The notes beneath the pieces were generated by a model. It saw nothing but the letters and a program-made list of their open reading frames with translations. It made no database searches and was not told the origin of the DNA. Shown piece by piece: positions 18,192 through 29,324 of a DNA stretch of 64,000 nt. Numbering within the stretch: position 1 is the first letter of the stretch; the number at the start of each line of letters is the position of its first letter. This stretch comes from Maritalea mobilis (GTDB lineage Bacteria > Pseudomonadota > Alphaproteobacteria > Rhodobacterales > Rhodobacteraceae): positions 124,001-188,000 of the forward strand of contig NZ_JAHVKE010000005.1 in NCBI RefSeq assembly GCF_019800885.1. The letters are read 5' to 3'. The translations under genes were made by a program, and so were the position numbers.

Positions 18192-19004
18192 TCAAGCGAG
18201 GCCGAGAACGCTTGCCATAGAGTAGTGGCCGGGGCCTTTCCCTTGCCCCCAAAGCGCGGCTTTCAACGCACCGCGTGCAAAGATGGCGCGGTCGGTGGCA
18301 ACGTGGCGCAGGATGATCCGCTCGCCCGCGCCTGCGAAGATCACGTCATGTTCGCCGACGATATCACCCCCGCGAATGGCCGAGAAACCGATATGCCCGG
18401 CCTCGCGTTCGCCGGTGATGCCGTCGCGGCCCCGGTCCGAGACATCGTTCAGCGCCACGTTGCGCCCGGCGGCGGCGGCCTCGCCCAGCATCAGCGCGGT
18501 CCCCGAGGGGGCATCGACCTTGTGCTTGTGATGGGCCTCGACGATTTCGATGTCGAAATCCTCGTCCAGCGCGGCGGCAACCTGTTGCGTCAGGCGGGTC
18601 AAAAGGTTCACGCCAAGGCTCATGTTGCCGGCGCGCACGATGGTCGCGTGGCGGGCGGCGGCGTCGAGCTTGGCGATATCCTCGTCCGTCAGGCCGGTGG
18701 TGCCGATCACGTGGACCGTCCGCGCCTGCGCGGTCAGCTCGGCATGGGCCAGGGTCGCAGCAGGGGTCGTGAAATCGATGACCGCTTGCGCCTTGACGAT
18801 CAGGTCCAGCGGATCGCCGTAAACCGGCACCCCCATGCTGGGACGCCCAAGGCAGTCGCCCAGATCGCGACCGATCCAGTCATGCCCCGGCCGTTCCGAC
18901 ACGCCGACAAGGGTGGCCCTGTCGCTTTGCGTGACCACATCGACCAGCATGCGCCCCATGCGGCCCGAGGCGCCCATCACCGCTATTTTGACCTGATCGC
19001 TCAT
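18192..19004 (-). CDS. dapB: 4-hydroxy-tetrahydrodipicolinate reductase
   Basis: The 270-residue DapB is the second committed enzyme of lysine and diaminopimelate synthesis. The N-terminal NAD(P)-binding loop is [12 protein letters not shown]. The catalytic and substrate-binding block is [16 protein letters not shown], with GTTGLT at the domain junction. AAGGAG stands 8 bases before the ATG at 19004. The longer in-frame frame to 19121 overlaps the rbfA start and is rejected. It is divergent from rbfA, with about 110 bases between them. Confidence 0.96.
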   Translation of the reverse strand: MSDQVKIAVMGASGRMGRMLVDVVTQSDRATLVGVSERPGHDWIGRDLGDCLGRPSMGVPVYGDPLDLIVKAQAVIDFTTPAATLAHAELTAQARTVHVIGTTGLTDEDIAKLDAAARHATIVRAGNMSLGVNLLTRLTQQVAAALDEDFDIEIVEAHHKHKVDAPSGTALMLGEAAAAGRNVALNDVSDRGRDGITGEREAGHIGFSAIRGGDIVGEHDVIFAGAGERIILRHVATDRAIFARGALKAALWGQGKGPGHYSMASVLGLA

Positions 19005-19113
19005 CTGTGACTCCTTCTTTGGCATTTTTCCTAGCGGAACGGCGGGATGGCGGAAAGGCGTCGCTTGCGACGGGCCTGTCGATGCCATACCTGCTGCAAG
19101 TAAGGAGGCCGAC

Positions 19114-19545
19114 ATGGGCAAGAACAGGCATCACGAAGGAAGCGGCCCCTCGCAGCGACAGTTGCGGGTTGGGGAGCTTATTCGCCGGACGCTATCGGAC
19201 GTGCTGGCGCGCGGTGACGTGCATGATCCGGAGTTGAACCGTATGTCGATCACGGTGGGCGAAGTGCGCACCTCGCCTGACCTGAAGATCGCGACGGTTT
19301 ATGTCATGCCCCTTGGTGGCGGGGAACGCGCCGAGGCGATCGACGCGCTCAAGCGCAACCGCGGTGAATTGCGGCGCGCGCTGATGCGGGACATGACGCT
19401 GAAATACGCCCCGGACCTGCGGTTCCTGATCGACGAAACCTTCGACCAGATGGATGCGACGCGCCGCCTGTTTCAGGATGAAAAGGTGCGTCGGGACATC
19501 GAGGCGCCGGACGCGGAGGATGCCTCCCCGGAGGACAAGGCATGA
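19114..19545 (+). CDS. rbfA: 30S ribosome-binding factor RbfA
   Basis: The 143-residue RbfA assists late maturation of the 30S subunit and 16S rRNA 5'-end processing, and is needed at low temperature. The KH-like fold is recognised from [14 protein letters not shown] near the start and [21 protein letters not shown] 20-residue acidic tail ends the protein. AAGGAGG stands 6 bases before the ATG. It overlaps the next gene as ATGA and precedes truB, another RNA maturation gene. Confidence 0.95.
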   Translation: MGKNRHHEGSGPSQRQLRVGELIRRTLSDVLARGDVHDPELNRMSITVGEVRTSPDLKIATVYVMPLGGGERAEAIDALKRNRGELRRALMRDMTLKYAPDLRFLIDETFDQMDATRRLFQDEKVRRDIEAPDAEDASPEDKA

Positions 19546-20297
19546 TCCGCGAAGTCCTGTTGTCGACCTTTCTGGCGGCCATCCCGGTTGCCGGGCAGGC
19601 CTGCGAGACGGTCGAGTTCGACAATGCGCCCTTCACCTTCTGCGAGATCGACCTGAGCGAGACCGAACTGCGCCTGTTCCTTCGTGATCGGCAGGGCGCG
19701 ATTCTGGGCACCTTCGCGCGGGTCGAGGCCGCGTTGGGTGAGGGGGAGCGGCTTGGCGTTGCGATGAACGCCGGCATGTTCCATGACGACCGGTCGCCGG
19801 TCGGCCTGTACATCGAGGATGGCGAGCAGGAGATGCGGATCGTCACCTCGGACGGCCCGGGAAATTTCGGCCTGCTGCCGAACGGCGTGCTGTGCCTGAA
19901 CGATCATGAGGCCGACGTGATCGAAAGCCGCCGGTTCGCCGAAAATCCGCCCGAGTGCCAGTACGCGACCCAATCCGGCCCGATGCTGGTGATCGACGGC
20001 GACTTGCATCCGCGCTTTCTGGCCAGCGGCACCAGCCTGAATATCCGCAACGGCGTGGGCATCAGCGCGGATGGCGAACGCCTGTTCCTCGCGATCTCGG
20101 ACGAGCCGGTGAATTTCCACCATTTCGGGCGCTTCTTCCGCGATTATCTCGAAACGCCGAACGCGCTCTATTTCGACGGGCGCGTGTCGCGCCTGCATGC
20201 GCCGGGGATCGGACGGTCGGATCTCGGCTTTCCGGTGGGGCCGATCATCGGGGTTGTCATGGACGACACCGTTGACGGCGCAGAACCTGCGGAGTAG
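19542..20297 (+). CDS. Phosphodiester glycosidase (NAGPA/DUF2233) domain protein
   Basis: The 251-residue secreted protein has a signal peptide (about 1-20, ending VAGQA-C). Family blocks are [31 protein letters not shown] and [10 protein letters not shown]. The domain is shared with the mammalian uncovering enzyme and bacterial phosphodiester glycosidases; the bacterial substrate is unknown. The ATGA overlap with rbfA and the 36-base gap to truB place it inside a ribosome-maturation operon. That seems unrelated to its likely envelope role. Confidence 0.87.
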   Translation: MIREVLLSTFLAAIPVAGQACETVEFDNAPFTFCEIDLSETELRLFLRDRQGAILGTFARVEAALGEGERLGVAMNAGMFHDDRSPVGLYIEDGEQEMRIVTSDGPGNFGLLPNGVLCLNDHEADVIESRRFAENPPECQYATQSGPMLVIDGDLHPRFLASGTSLNIRNGVGISADGERLFLAISDEPVNFHHFGRFFRDYLETPNALYFDGRVSRLHAPGIGRSDLGFPVGPIIGVVMDDTVDGAEPAE

Positions 20298-20333
20298 CAG
20301 ACCGCCCTTCCACGAGAACCTCGGAGGGCTGTG

Positions 20334-21239
20334 ATGGCACGCAAGCGCAAAGGACGGGACATTTCCGGCTGGGTCCTGATCGACAAACCGGCGGGCATGA
20401 CCTCGACCGCCGTGGTCGGAAAGGTGCGCTGGGCGTTCGAGGCGAAAAAGGCCGGCCATGCCGGCACGCTCGACCCCGATGCCACCGGCCTGCTGCCCAT
20501 CGCGCTGGGCGAAGCGACCAAGACCATCCCCTATCTGGGCGATGCGCTGAAAGCCTATGATTTCCTGGTGAAGTTCGGTGCGTCAACCACGACAGACGAT
20601 GCCGAGGGCGAGGTTCTGGAAACATCCGATGCACGCCCAAGCGATGCCGAAATCGAAGCGGCGCTTCCGTCTTTCGTTGGCGATATCCGGCAGGTTCCGC
20701 CGCAGTTTTCCGCCGTCAAGGTCGATGGCGCGCGGGCCTATGACCTCGCCCGGGAGGGAGAGGCCCTGGAGCTTGAGGCGCGCGATCTGTACGTGGACGA
20801 GCTGACGCTGACCGAACGCCCCGACCCGGATCATGCGCAGCTGCATTTCGTGTGCGGATCGGGCGGCTATGTCCGCTCGATCGCGAGGGACCTCGGCCAG
20901 CAGCTTGGCTGTTTCGCCCATGTCGTGAATCTGCGGCGCACCTGGGTCGGGCCGTTCGACATCGAGGACGCGGTCACGCTGGACAAGATCGTCGAGTTGG
21001 AACGCACCCCCGAGATCGACAGCCTTCTGGCGCCGGTTTCGCTCGCCCTCGATGGTTTGCCGGAGTTGAAGCTGACCGAACAGGGGGCGATCCGGTTGAA
21101 GAACGGCAATCCGGGGCAGGTCCTGCCGGGGAACGTGGAATATGGCGATCTCGCCTGGGCGTCGTTTGACGGCAAGCCCGTGGCGGTCGGTCGTTTCCGC
21201 GCCGGAGAGTTGCACCCGGAGCGGGTGTTCAACCTTTGA
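20334..21239 (+). CDS. truB: tRNA pseudouridine(55) synthase TruB
   Basis: The 301-residue enzyme converts U55 in the T-loop of tRNAs to pseudouridine. The catalytic aspartate is D47 in [31 protein letters not shown] is the RNA-binding block, and a C-terminal PUA-like region follows. GGAGG is 6 bases before the ATG at 20334; the GTG immediately upstream (20331) is less likely. It is the last gene of the rbfA run. rpsO does not follow directly, as it does in E. coli. Confidence 0.95.
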   Translation: MARKRKGRDISGWVLIDKPAGMTSTAVVGKVRWAFEAKKAGHAGTLDPDATGLLPIALGEATKTIPYLGDALKAYDFLVKFGASTTTDDAEGEVLETSDARPSDAEIEAALPSFVGDIRQVPPQFSAVKVDGARAYDLAREGEALELEARDLYVDELTLTERPDPDHAQLHFVCGSGGYVRSIARDLGQQLGCFAHVVNLRRTWVGPFDIEDAVTLDKIVELERTPEIDSLLAPVSLALDGLPELKLTEQGAIRLKNGNPGQVLPGNVEYGDLAWASFDGKPVAVGRFRAGELHPERVFNL

Positions 21240-21287
21240 CACCGGGGCCCCTTTTCCCGGGGTCTCAAGCCGATTACCAGTTTGGCC

Positions 21288-21812
21288 ATGATCCTGCGTG
21301 AACATCAAAAGGGCGACGCGGCCTCGGTCGCGGCCTATTCTGATTGCGAGCGGTATCGGTATTCGCTGACCCGGGTCTGGGACGCGGATGGCCGCCGCGC
21401 CCTGTTCATCATGCTGAACCCGTCGACGGCGACCGAGGTTCAGAACGATCCCACCGTCGAACGCTGCGAGCGCCGCGCCCGGGCGCTGGGGTTCGGGGCC
21501 TTCCGCGTGCTCAACATCTTTGCGTGGCGCGCCACCGACCCGCGCGACATGCGCAAGGCGGAAGACCCGGTCGGGTTGGCCAATGACGCCGCGATCCTCG
21601 ACAGCCTCGACTGGGCCGACCAGGTGATTTGCGCCTGGGGCACCCATGGCGCGCATCTGGATCGCGGGGCGAAGGTCGAACGGCTGTTGCGCGATGCCGG
21701 GGCCGAGTTGTTCCATCTCGGATTGTCCAAGGCCGGTCATCCGAAGCATCCGCTCTATATCGGCTACCACGTGCAGCCGACGCCGTGGGAGGGCTCAGCA
21801 AATGGCGATTGA
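21288..21812 (+). CDS. DUF1643 domain protein
   Basis: The 174-residue cytoplasmic protein matches DUF1643 (FIMLNPSTATEVQNDPT near residue 43, CAWGTHGAH, HPLYIGYHVQPTPW). Proteins of this family have no established activity. The ATG at 21288 is chosen; a TTG at 21282 is also in frame. The end overlaps the next gene by 11 bases, so the hydrolase is probably translated from the same transcript. Confidence 0.85.
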   Translation: MILREHQKGDAASVAAYSDCERYRYSLTRVWDADGRRALFIMLNPSTATEVQNDPTVERCERRARALGFGAFRVLNIFAWRATDPRDMRKAEDPVGLANDAAILDSLDWADQVICAWGTHGAHLDRGAKVERLLRDAGAELFHLGLSKAGHPKHPLYIGYHVQPTPWEGSANGD

Positions 21813-22698
21813 AGGGTTCACGCAGTCGCGCATCGAAACCAACGGGATCGAGGTGAGCGTGCATCAGGCCGGACGGGGCGAGCCCCTGATCCTGCTGCAT
21901 GGCTATCCGCAAAACCACATGTGCTGGGCCAAGATCGCGCCGCGTCTGGCCGAGCGGTTCCACGTGATCGTGCCGGATTTGCGCGGCTATGGGGCCAGTG
22001 ATGCGCCGCAGACCGATCCCGAGAACCGCACCTATTCCAAGCGCGAGATGGCGAAGGACATCGTGGGCCTGATGGATGCGCTGTCTATCGAACGCGCGCA
22101 TGTGTTGGGCCATGATCGCGGCGCGCGCGTGACCTATCGGCTGGCGCTGGATCACCCGCAGCGGATCGCGCGGATCGGTATCATCGAGATCGTGCCAACC
22201 GGCGATTTCTGGGCCGCGTGGAACGCGGAGTTGGCGATGAAGGCCTATCATTGGACCTTCCTCGCGCAGCCCAGCCCGCTGCCCGAACGCATGATCCTGT
22301 CGGATGGGCCGGGCTATATCGACTGGACGCTGGCAAGTTGGACCGTGGCGTGTGACCTTGCACCCTTCGCGCCGGATGCTTTGGACAGCTACCGGGCGCA
22401 GGGCGGCGACCCGGTGCGCGTCGCCGCGATGTGCAATGACTATCGCGCCGGGGCGACGATCGACCGGGCGATCGACGACGAAGACCGCGCCGCAGGCCGG
22501 CAGATCGCAGCCCCGCTGCATTTCGTGTGGTCGGATCATGGGTTTCCATCGCGCACGGGCAACCCGTTGGACCTGTGGCGATCCTGGGCGCCGCATGTGA
22601 CGGGAAGCGAGATCGCCGACTGCGGGCATTTCGCCATGGAAGAGGCGCCCGATGCCGTGCTCTCGGCCGTGTTGCCGCATTTCACGGCGGCTGGTTAG
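21802..22698 (+). CDS. Alpha/beta hydrolase, fluoroacetate dehalogenase type
   Basis: The 298-residue hydrolase closely follows the fluoroacetate dehalogenase pattern of Rhodopseudomonas palustris RPA1163. The nucleophile D105 and carboxylate-binding R106 and R109 lie in GHDRGARV. Halide-site residues H150, W151 and Y214 lie in YHWTFLAQP and CNDYRAG, and the catalytic His is in DCGHFAMEEAP. One oddity is that the acid member of the triad, Asp in that enzyme, aligns with E129 here (IIEIVPT). It probably hydrolyses haloacetates or small epoxides. GGAGG lies 10 bases before the ATG. Its stop overlaps the stop of the convergent RTX-like gene. Confidence 0.88.
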   Translation: MAIEGFTQSRIETNGIEVSVHQAGRGEPLILLHGYPQNHMCWAKIAPRLAERFHVIVPDLRGYGASDAPQTDPENRTYSKREMAKDIVGLMDALSIERAHVLGHDRGARVTYRLALDHPQRIARIGIIEIVPTGDFWAAWNAELAMKAYHWTFLAQPSPLPERMILSDGPGYIDWTLASWTVACDLAPFAPDALDSYRAQGGDPVRVAAMCNDYRAGATIDRAIDDEDRAAGRQIAAPLHFVWSDHGFPSRTGNPLDLWRSWAPHVTGSEIADCGHFAMEEAPDAVLSAVLPHFTAAG

Positions 22699-24239
22699 GC
22701 GGGTTCCAGCTCCATCTCGGTCAGTTCGACCAGGGCCGGGTCCAGGCCTTGCGCGCCCACGACATGCAGGATGACCTCGCCGTTGAGCAGGATATCCGCG
22801 CCGTTTCCATCCGCGAAATCGACGATGGTGATGTCCGGGTTTGGGGTCAGGTCGGGGTCGTAAAGTACCTCGATGACATCCTCTGCCGGGTCGAAATCGG
22901 TCACGGTGCCCGCGTCGTCCCCCTCGGCGATATAGCCGCCCGAAGCGAATGTGTCGCTGCCGTCGCCGCCGGTCGCCAAATCCCCGGCGCCAAGGACAAG
23001 GATATCGTCGCCGTCCCCGCCGGAGAGCGTGTCGGCATCGTCTTCATCCGTTGGGCCGAACGCGCCATCGCCGCTTGAGAACGTGCCGTCGATCCTGTCA
23101 TCGCCGCCCCCGCCCGAGAGACTGTCCGCGCCGAACCCGCCTTGCAGGAAGTCGTCGCCGTCGCCGCCATCCATGGTGTCGTCGCCACCCCCGCCGAACA
23201 GAAGGTCGCCATCCGCGCCGCCGCTCACGCTGTCATTGCCGTCGCCACCGACGAGGAAGTCGTTGCCGTCCCCACCGGACAGCGTGTCGTCGCCCTCGTC
23301 CCCGTAGGCTTCGTCATTTCCGGTCTGGCCGGAGATCTGGTCATTGCCCTCGTTGCCGAAGAGGGCGTCATTTTCGCTGCCGCCATCGAGAACGTCATCG
23401 CCACTGCCGCCCGTGATCGCGTCTTCGCCGCCTTCACCGAACAGGCTGTCGATCCCTTCGCGGCCGCGCAGCACGTCGTCGCCCGTGCCGCCATTCAGCA
23501 GGTCGTCGCCGGCATAGCCATCGATGGTGTCGTCCCCGTCGCCGCCCGAGATCGTGTCGTCGCCGGGGGTGCCGTCCAGAACCTCGCCCTCCGCGTCGGG
23601 CGGGGCGAGCATGACCACTTCGATGGCCTCCAGATTGCCGAGGGTGACGCCATCGAGGAAGGTCACGGGCACGCCATTCGCCATGACCAAGGTGCCATCG
23701 GGATTGGTGTCGGTGTCGAGCGTGATGTCGGGGGCGTCGGCATCCTCTCCGATGAAATCGAGGATCAGGCGGTCGGTGGCCGGGTCGAAATCGGTCACGC
23801 TGGCCGCCACGGTGCCATCGGGCAGATCGACCGTTGCAAGCACCTCGAAAATGTCCGCCCCGTCGCCGCCGCTGGCCATGTCATCGGCACCGAGGATCAG
23901 GTGGTCGTCTCCGGCTCCGCCCTCCAGCGTGTCGGCGCCATCGCCCCCGTCGAGGGTATCGTCGCCCGCGCCGCCGTTCAGAACGTCGTCACCGCCGAGC
24001 CCCGTAATCTCGTCGTCGGCGTCGGTGCCGGTCAATTCGTCCGGGTCATCCGACCCGAACAGGAGATCCGCAAGGCCATTGCCACCGCCGTCCTCGCCCG
24101 TGTCGGAAGCGGAGCCAATGTCGTCCTCTGGCGTGGGGTCGTCCGTGTCGCTGTCACCGGCTTCGTCGCCCGAACCGATCAGGCCGGTCGCGGCAAAGCC
24201 CATGAACAGCAAGGCAAGAAATCCTCCGGCGGCAAGCAT
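22695..24239 (-). CDS. Acidic RTX-type calcium-binding repeat protein with N-terminal membrane segment
   Basis: The 514-residue, strongly acidic protein opens with a hydrophobic segment (about residues 2-22) without a clear cleavage site, then a linker rich in Asp, Glu, Thr and Gly. About twenty nonapeptide repeats of the GGxGxDxxx type follow in two blocks (about 78-115 and 225-390), interrupted by non-repeat domains with TDFDPATDRL and TDFDPAEDVI motifs. Such repeats fold into calcium-filled parallel beta-rolls outside the cell. RTX proteins normally lack an N-terminal signal and leave by type I secretion, so this one may be anchored. GAGG stands 9 bases before the ATG. Confidence 0.88.
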   Translation of the reverse strand: MLAAGGFLALLFMGFAATGLIGSGDEAGDSDTDDPTPEDDIGSASDTGEDGGGNGLADLLFGSDDPDELTGTDADDEITGLGGDDVLNGGAGDDTLDGGDGADTLEGGAGDDHLILGADDMASGGDGADIFEVLATVDLPDGTVAASVTDFDPATDRLILDFIGEDADAPDITLDTDTNPDGTLVMANGVPVTFLDGVTLGNLEAIEVVMLAPPDAEGEVLDGTPGDDTISGGDGDDTIDGYAGDDLLNGGTGDDVLRGREGIDSLFGEGGEDAITGGSGDDVLDGGSENDALFGNEGNDQISGQTGNDEAYGDEGDDTLSGGDGNDFLVGGDGNDSVSGGADGDLLFGGGGDDTMDGGDGDDFLQGGFGADSLSGGGGDDRIDGTFSSGDGAFGPTDEDDADTLSGGDGDDILVLGAGDLATGGDGSDTFASGGYIAEGDDAGTVTDFDPAEDVIEVLYDPDLTPNPDITIVDFADGNGADILLNGEVILHVVGAQGLDPALVELTEMELEPA

Positions 24240-24631
24240 TTTTCAGGTCCTCGTTTGGTGAGACATGGCTATGAGTGGCTGCATGCCCTTCTGACTATGC
24301 TCACCGGGTCTGTCCGGTCGTGCCGCCGATCATGCGACCCCGTCCGATGCCGGTCTGGGTTCGGATTTTCAACGCCAAGTGTTTCATAATTCCTAACCGG
24401 GGTCGCCAATGCGGCGGCAGTTTGTCCGAAAATTGCCGGGCTTTGGACGTTGTGGTCAACGCGCAACGCCAAAGTTGGTTAATGCAGCCAACTGGGCGAA
24501 GCAGGGGGGCTAGGCAAACCGGGACAAATGCAGTATCCGCCCCCATCCGGTCGCGCCACGCGTCCGAATCCCTCCACGGGCCTTGCTGGACGACATCCCG
24601 GCTTGTGCCATGATCCTGAAAGGAGACCCCG
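24240..24631. other. Non-coding interval between RTX-like gene and rpsO
   Basis: Nearly 390 bases without a convincing gene. It must hold the leftward promoter of the RTX-like gene and the rightward promoter and leader of rpsO (AAAGGAG before its ATG). A/T-richer patches at about 24380-24400 and 24465-24490 are candidate promoter sites, but no boxes are convincing. No tRNA or known riboswitch was recognised. Confidence 0.4.
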
Positions 24632-24901
24632 ATGTCGATTACTGCGGAAGAAAAGACCCGCCTGATGAAGGAATACGCCACCAAGGACGGCGACACCGGT
24701 TCGCCCGAAGTGCAGGTGGCCATCCTGACCAGCCGTATTTCCACGCTGACCGAGCACTTCAAGACCCACAAGAAGGACAACCATTCGCGTCGTGGCCTTC
24801 TGAAGCTGGTCGCTCAGCGCCGTAAGCTGCTGGATTACCTGAAGGGCAAGGACGAGGGCCGCTACCAGGACCTCATCAAGCGCCTTGGTATCCGTCGCTG
24901 A
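24632..24901 (+). CDS. rpsO: 30S ribosomal protein S15
   Basis: The 89-residue S15 binds the central domain of 16S rRNA and forms bridge B4 with 23S rRNA. Family blocks: [30 protein letters not shown] and [23 protein letters not shown] lies 8 bases before the ATG. In many bacteria rpsO is followed directly by pnp; here bciA lies between them and a terminator follows rpsO. Confidence 0.98.
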   Translation: MSITAEEKTRLMKEYATKDGDTGSPEVQVAILTSRISTLTEHFKTHKKDNHSRRGLLKLVAQRRKLLDYLKGKDEGRYQDLIKRLGIRR

Positions 24902-24929
24902 TCCCATCCCGCATGGGAAGATCTGGAAA

Positions 24930-24955
24930 GGCCGTCCGTTTCGGGCGGCCTTTTT
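24930..24955 (+). terminator. Intrinsic terminator of rpsO
   Basis: An 8-bp stem (GGCCGTCC with GGGCGGCC, one G-U pair) and a GTTTC loop are followed by five T residues, 28 bases after the rpsO stop codon. Confidence 0.85.
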
Positions 24956-25018
24956 GCGTCGCGCGGGCGCGACCCATTTGCCGATTGCGCCGCCCTGACG
25001 GGCGCTTAGGCTGCCGCC

Positions 25019-25993
25019 ATGGAAGATACGCAGACACGTCAGGGAAAACGGGTGCTGCTGGTCGGTGGGACCGGCAGCATCGGGCGCGCCACCGCGGCGG
25101 CGCTCATCGCAGACGGTCATGAGGTGACCGCGCTGGTTCGACCGGGGGCAGATACATCGGCCCTGCAGGCCTGCACCCTTGTATCGGGCGCGGCCACCGA
25201 TGCATCCGACAGGCGTGCCGCGCTGACCGGAGGGTTTGACGCGGTCGTCTCCTGCCTCGCGTCGCGGACCGGTGCGCCGAAGGATTCCTGGGCCATCGAC
25301 TATCAGGCCCATTCCGACCTGCTGAAAGACGCGCAGGAGGCTGGCGTCGGCCGGTTCGTCCTGCTTTCGGCAATCTGCGTGCAAAAGCCGCTTCTGGCCT
25401 TTCAGCAGGCCAAGCTGGCCTTCGAAGAGGAATTGCAGGCCTCCGGTCTGACATTCTCGATCGTTCGCCCCACGGCGTTTTTCAAATCGCTGTCGGGCCA
25501 GATCGACCGGCTGAAGGCGGGCAAACCTTTCCTTGTCTTCGGGAACGGAGAGCTGACCGCCTGCAAGCCGATCAGCGATGCCGATCTCGGCACCTATATC
25601 GCACGCTGCCTGGTCGACCCCGGCTTGCAGAACCGTGTCTTGCCGATTGGCGGCCCGGGTCCGGCGATCACCCCGCTGGATCAGGCAGAAATGTTGTTCG
25701 ATCTGCTGGGGCAGGAGCCGAAAATCCGCCATGTCACACCTCGCCTGCTGGATGCGATCATCGGGGCGCTGTCGCTGGCGGGGCGTGTGTCGCGCAAGGC
25801 AGCCGAGAAGGCGGAACTGGCGCGTATCGGGCGGTACTATGCCACCGAGTCCATGCTGGTGCTCGACCCCGCCACGGGACGTTACGACGCGGACGCCACC
25901 CCGGAATTCGGCGAGGACACGCTGCGCGAGCATTACCGCAAACTCCTGCAAGGGGAGATTGCGGATGATCGTGGCGCGCACGCGGTCTTCTGA
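25019..25993 (+). CDS. bciA: Divinyl (proto)chlorophyllide a 8-vinyl-reductase BciA
   Basis: The 324-residue NAD(P)H-dependent reductase has a Rossmann loop LLVGGTGSIGRAT near residue 13. Several blocks identify BciA specifically rather than a generic NmrA/SDR protein: VVSCLASRTGAPKDSWAID, LLSAICVQKPLLAFQ, SIVRPTAFFKSLSGQID, ACKPISDADL, LPIGGPGPAI and IGRYYATESMLV. BciA reduces the C8 vinyl group during (bacterio)chlorophyll synthesis. The gene stands alone between rpsO and pnp, not in a photosynthesis cluster, as in Rhodobacter sphaeroides. The ATG at 25019 has only a weak AGG site. It implies bacteriochlorophyll synthesis in this organism or its ancestry. Confidence 0.92.
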   Translation: MEDTQTRQGKRVLLVGGTGSIGRATAAALIADGHEVTALVRPGADTSALQACTLVSGAATDASDRRAALTGGFDAVVSCLASRTGAPKDSWAIDYQAHSDLLKDAQEAGVGRFVLLSAICVQKPLLAFQQAKLAFEEELQASGLTFSIVRPTAFFKSLSGQIDRLKAGKPFLVFGNGELTACKPISDADLGTYIARCLVDPGLQNRVLPIGGPGPAITPLDQAEMLFDLLGQEPKIRHVTPRLLDAIIGALSLAGRVSRKAAEKAELARIGRYYATESMLVLDPATGRYDADATPEFGEDTLREHYRKLLQGEIADDRGAHAVF

Positions 25994-26176
25994 GACGTGC
26001 CTCAACTGGACAAGGCCCTTTCAAACGTGGCCTATCTCCTGTATGGCCCCCCACATCTGAGACGTGACGCTCTGACCCCGGCGCATGGAATGATGAGGGG
26101 GTCGGCGGCAATGGGGCCGCCATGAAAACGGGAGACCCGACAGGGGTTGGGAGTGCTCCCCGATAGGAAACGATTG

Positions 26177-28312
<2,136 letters not shown>

Positions 28313-28628
28313 CGCCACGCTATCCGCGTTTTGACACTGTTACGGGCGCGTCCAGACCGGGCGTGCCCGTTTCCTTTGACGGTGAAATCCTGCGATGCAT
28401 AGCGCGCGTTGACTCGCGCAAACGCGGGGTATGACGCCGTCGCCTGAAGGGGGCCTGTCTCGACCGGGAAGAGTCTTGCCGACGGGTGGCAAGATTCGGC
28501 AGGAGCGAATCTGCGCGCAACACTGACCGAAAAGTGAGAGTGTTGGGACTTGTCCACAGGAACTTGAGGCCGCAAAAGGGGTTTGCTTTGCAGAGCGATT
28601 CCGAAGTTTGACCAGAGGAGGTGAGCCA
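28313..28628. other. Non-coding interval between pnp and the L,D-transpeptidase
   Basis: About 315 bases. It contains the pnp terminator candidate at 28342-28375 and a separate strong hairpin at 28471-28497 (10 bp including one G-U pair, core TCTTGCC/GGCAAGA). The rest carries the presumed promoter and leader of the transpeptidase gene. No RNA family was recognised. Confidence 0.45.
28342..28375 (+). terminator. Probable terminator of pnp
   Basis: The stem ACGGGCGCG / CGTGCCCGT (one mismatch, 11-base loop) lies 30 bases after pnp and is followed by a T-rich stretch (TTTCCTTT). Moderate strength. Confidence 0.6.
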
Positions 28629-29255
28629 ATGCTGACTCGCCGTCATTTCATCATCACGTCCGCGGCCCTGTTTTCGGGGCCGATTGCCATGCCGGCCTTT
28701 GGTCAGGACGCGGTCGATTTCGACTTCGACCAAACCGTCGAGCGGCCTGATCCGCAGGGCGATAACCCGTGGGGGCTGCATCCGCGCTTCATGCCGACAC
28801 GCGTGGCGCACCGCGCTGGCCTGCGCCCGGGCGACATCCATGTCGATCCGGTCCCGAAATACCTCTACCACATCGGCGATGACGGCACCGCGATGCGCTA
28901 CGGCGTGGCGGTGGGGCGCTCCGGTCTTCAAAGCCCAGGCACCTACACCATCAATCGCAAGGTCGAATGGCCGAGCTGGACGCCCACGGCCAACATGATC
29001 GCCCGCGAGCCCGAGGTTTACGCGCAGTTCGCCGGTGGCGTGCCGGGCGGTCCCGAGAACCCGTTGGGGGCCCGCGCGCTGTACCTCTATCGCGGCGGGG
29101 CCGACAGCTACCTGCGCATCCACGGCACGCCGCAGCCCTGGTCGATCGGCACCTCGGCAAGCTCTGGCTGTGTCCGCCTCGTCAATGACCACGTCATCCA
29201 GCTCTACGAGAACGTAGAAATGGGAACGCGTGTCACGCTGCATTCGCCGCGCTGA
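28629..29255 (+). CDS. L,D-transpeptidase (YkuD), Tat-exported
   Basis: The 208-residue protein begins with a twin-arginine signal (TRRHFIITSAALFSG, cleavage near FGQ-D, about residue 26). The YkuD catalytic block has H165 (LRIHGTP) and C181 (SASSGCVRL). L,D-transpeptidases form 3-3 peptidoglycan cross-links or attach lipoproteins or beta-barrel proteins to peptidoglycan in the periplasm. GAGGAGG lies 6-8 bases before the ATG at 28629. The gene is single, with a strong terminator behind it. Export by Tat rather than Sec is inferred from the RR motif. Confidence 0.93.
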   Translation: MLTRRHFIITSAALFSGPIAMPAFGQDAVDFDFDQTVERPDPQGDNPWGLHPRFMPTRVAHRAGLRPGDIHVDPVPKYLYHIGDDGTAMRYGVAVGRSGLQSPGTYTINRKVEWPSWTPTANMIAREPEVYAQFAGGVPGGPENPLGARALYLYRGGADSYLRIHGTPQPWSIGTSASSGCVRLVNDHVIQLYENVEMGTRVTLHSPR

Positions 29256-29278
29256 CGGCGGCCGTTTCCAAAAGGAAA

Positions 29279-29305
29279 GGCCCCCGATAATTCGGGGGCC
29301 TTTTT
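29279..29305 (+). terminator. Intrinsic terminator after L,D-transpeptidase
   Basis: A perfect 9-bp stem (GGCCCCCGA/TCGGGGGCC), TAAT loop and five T residues follow the gene by about 25 bases. It is preceded by AAAGGAAA, so it may also slow convergent transcription from the peroxiredoxin gene. Confidence 0.88.
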
Positions 29306-29324
29306 CTAGGGCTCTGTGCCTGGA

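Noticed and set aside
21242..21268. GC-rich repeat after truB as a terminator
   Set aside because: Only about five clean base pairs form and no U-run follows on the 3' side.
22901..24261. Short regular repeats that could suggest a CRISPR array or tandem DNA repeat
   Set aside because: The periodicity is that of nonapeptide codons in an RTX-like protein; the units diverge and stay in frame, with no spacers.
26122..26166. 14-codon frame in the pnp leader as a possible leader peptide
   Set aside because: No regulatory codon run or clear ribosome site; frames of this size are common by chance in GC-rich leaders.
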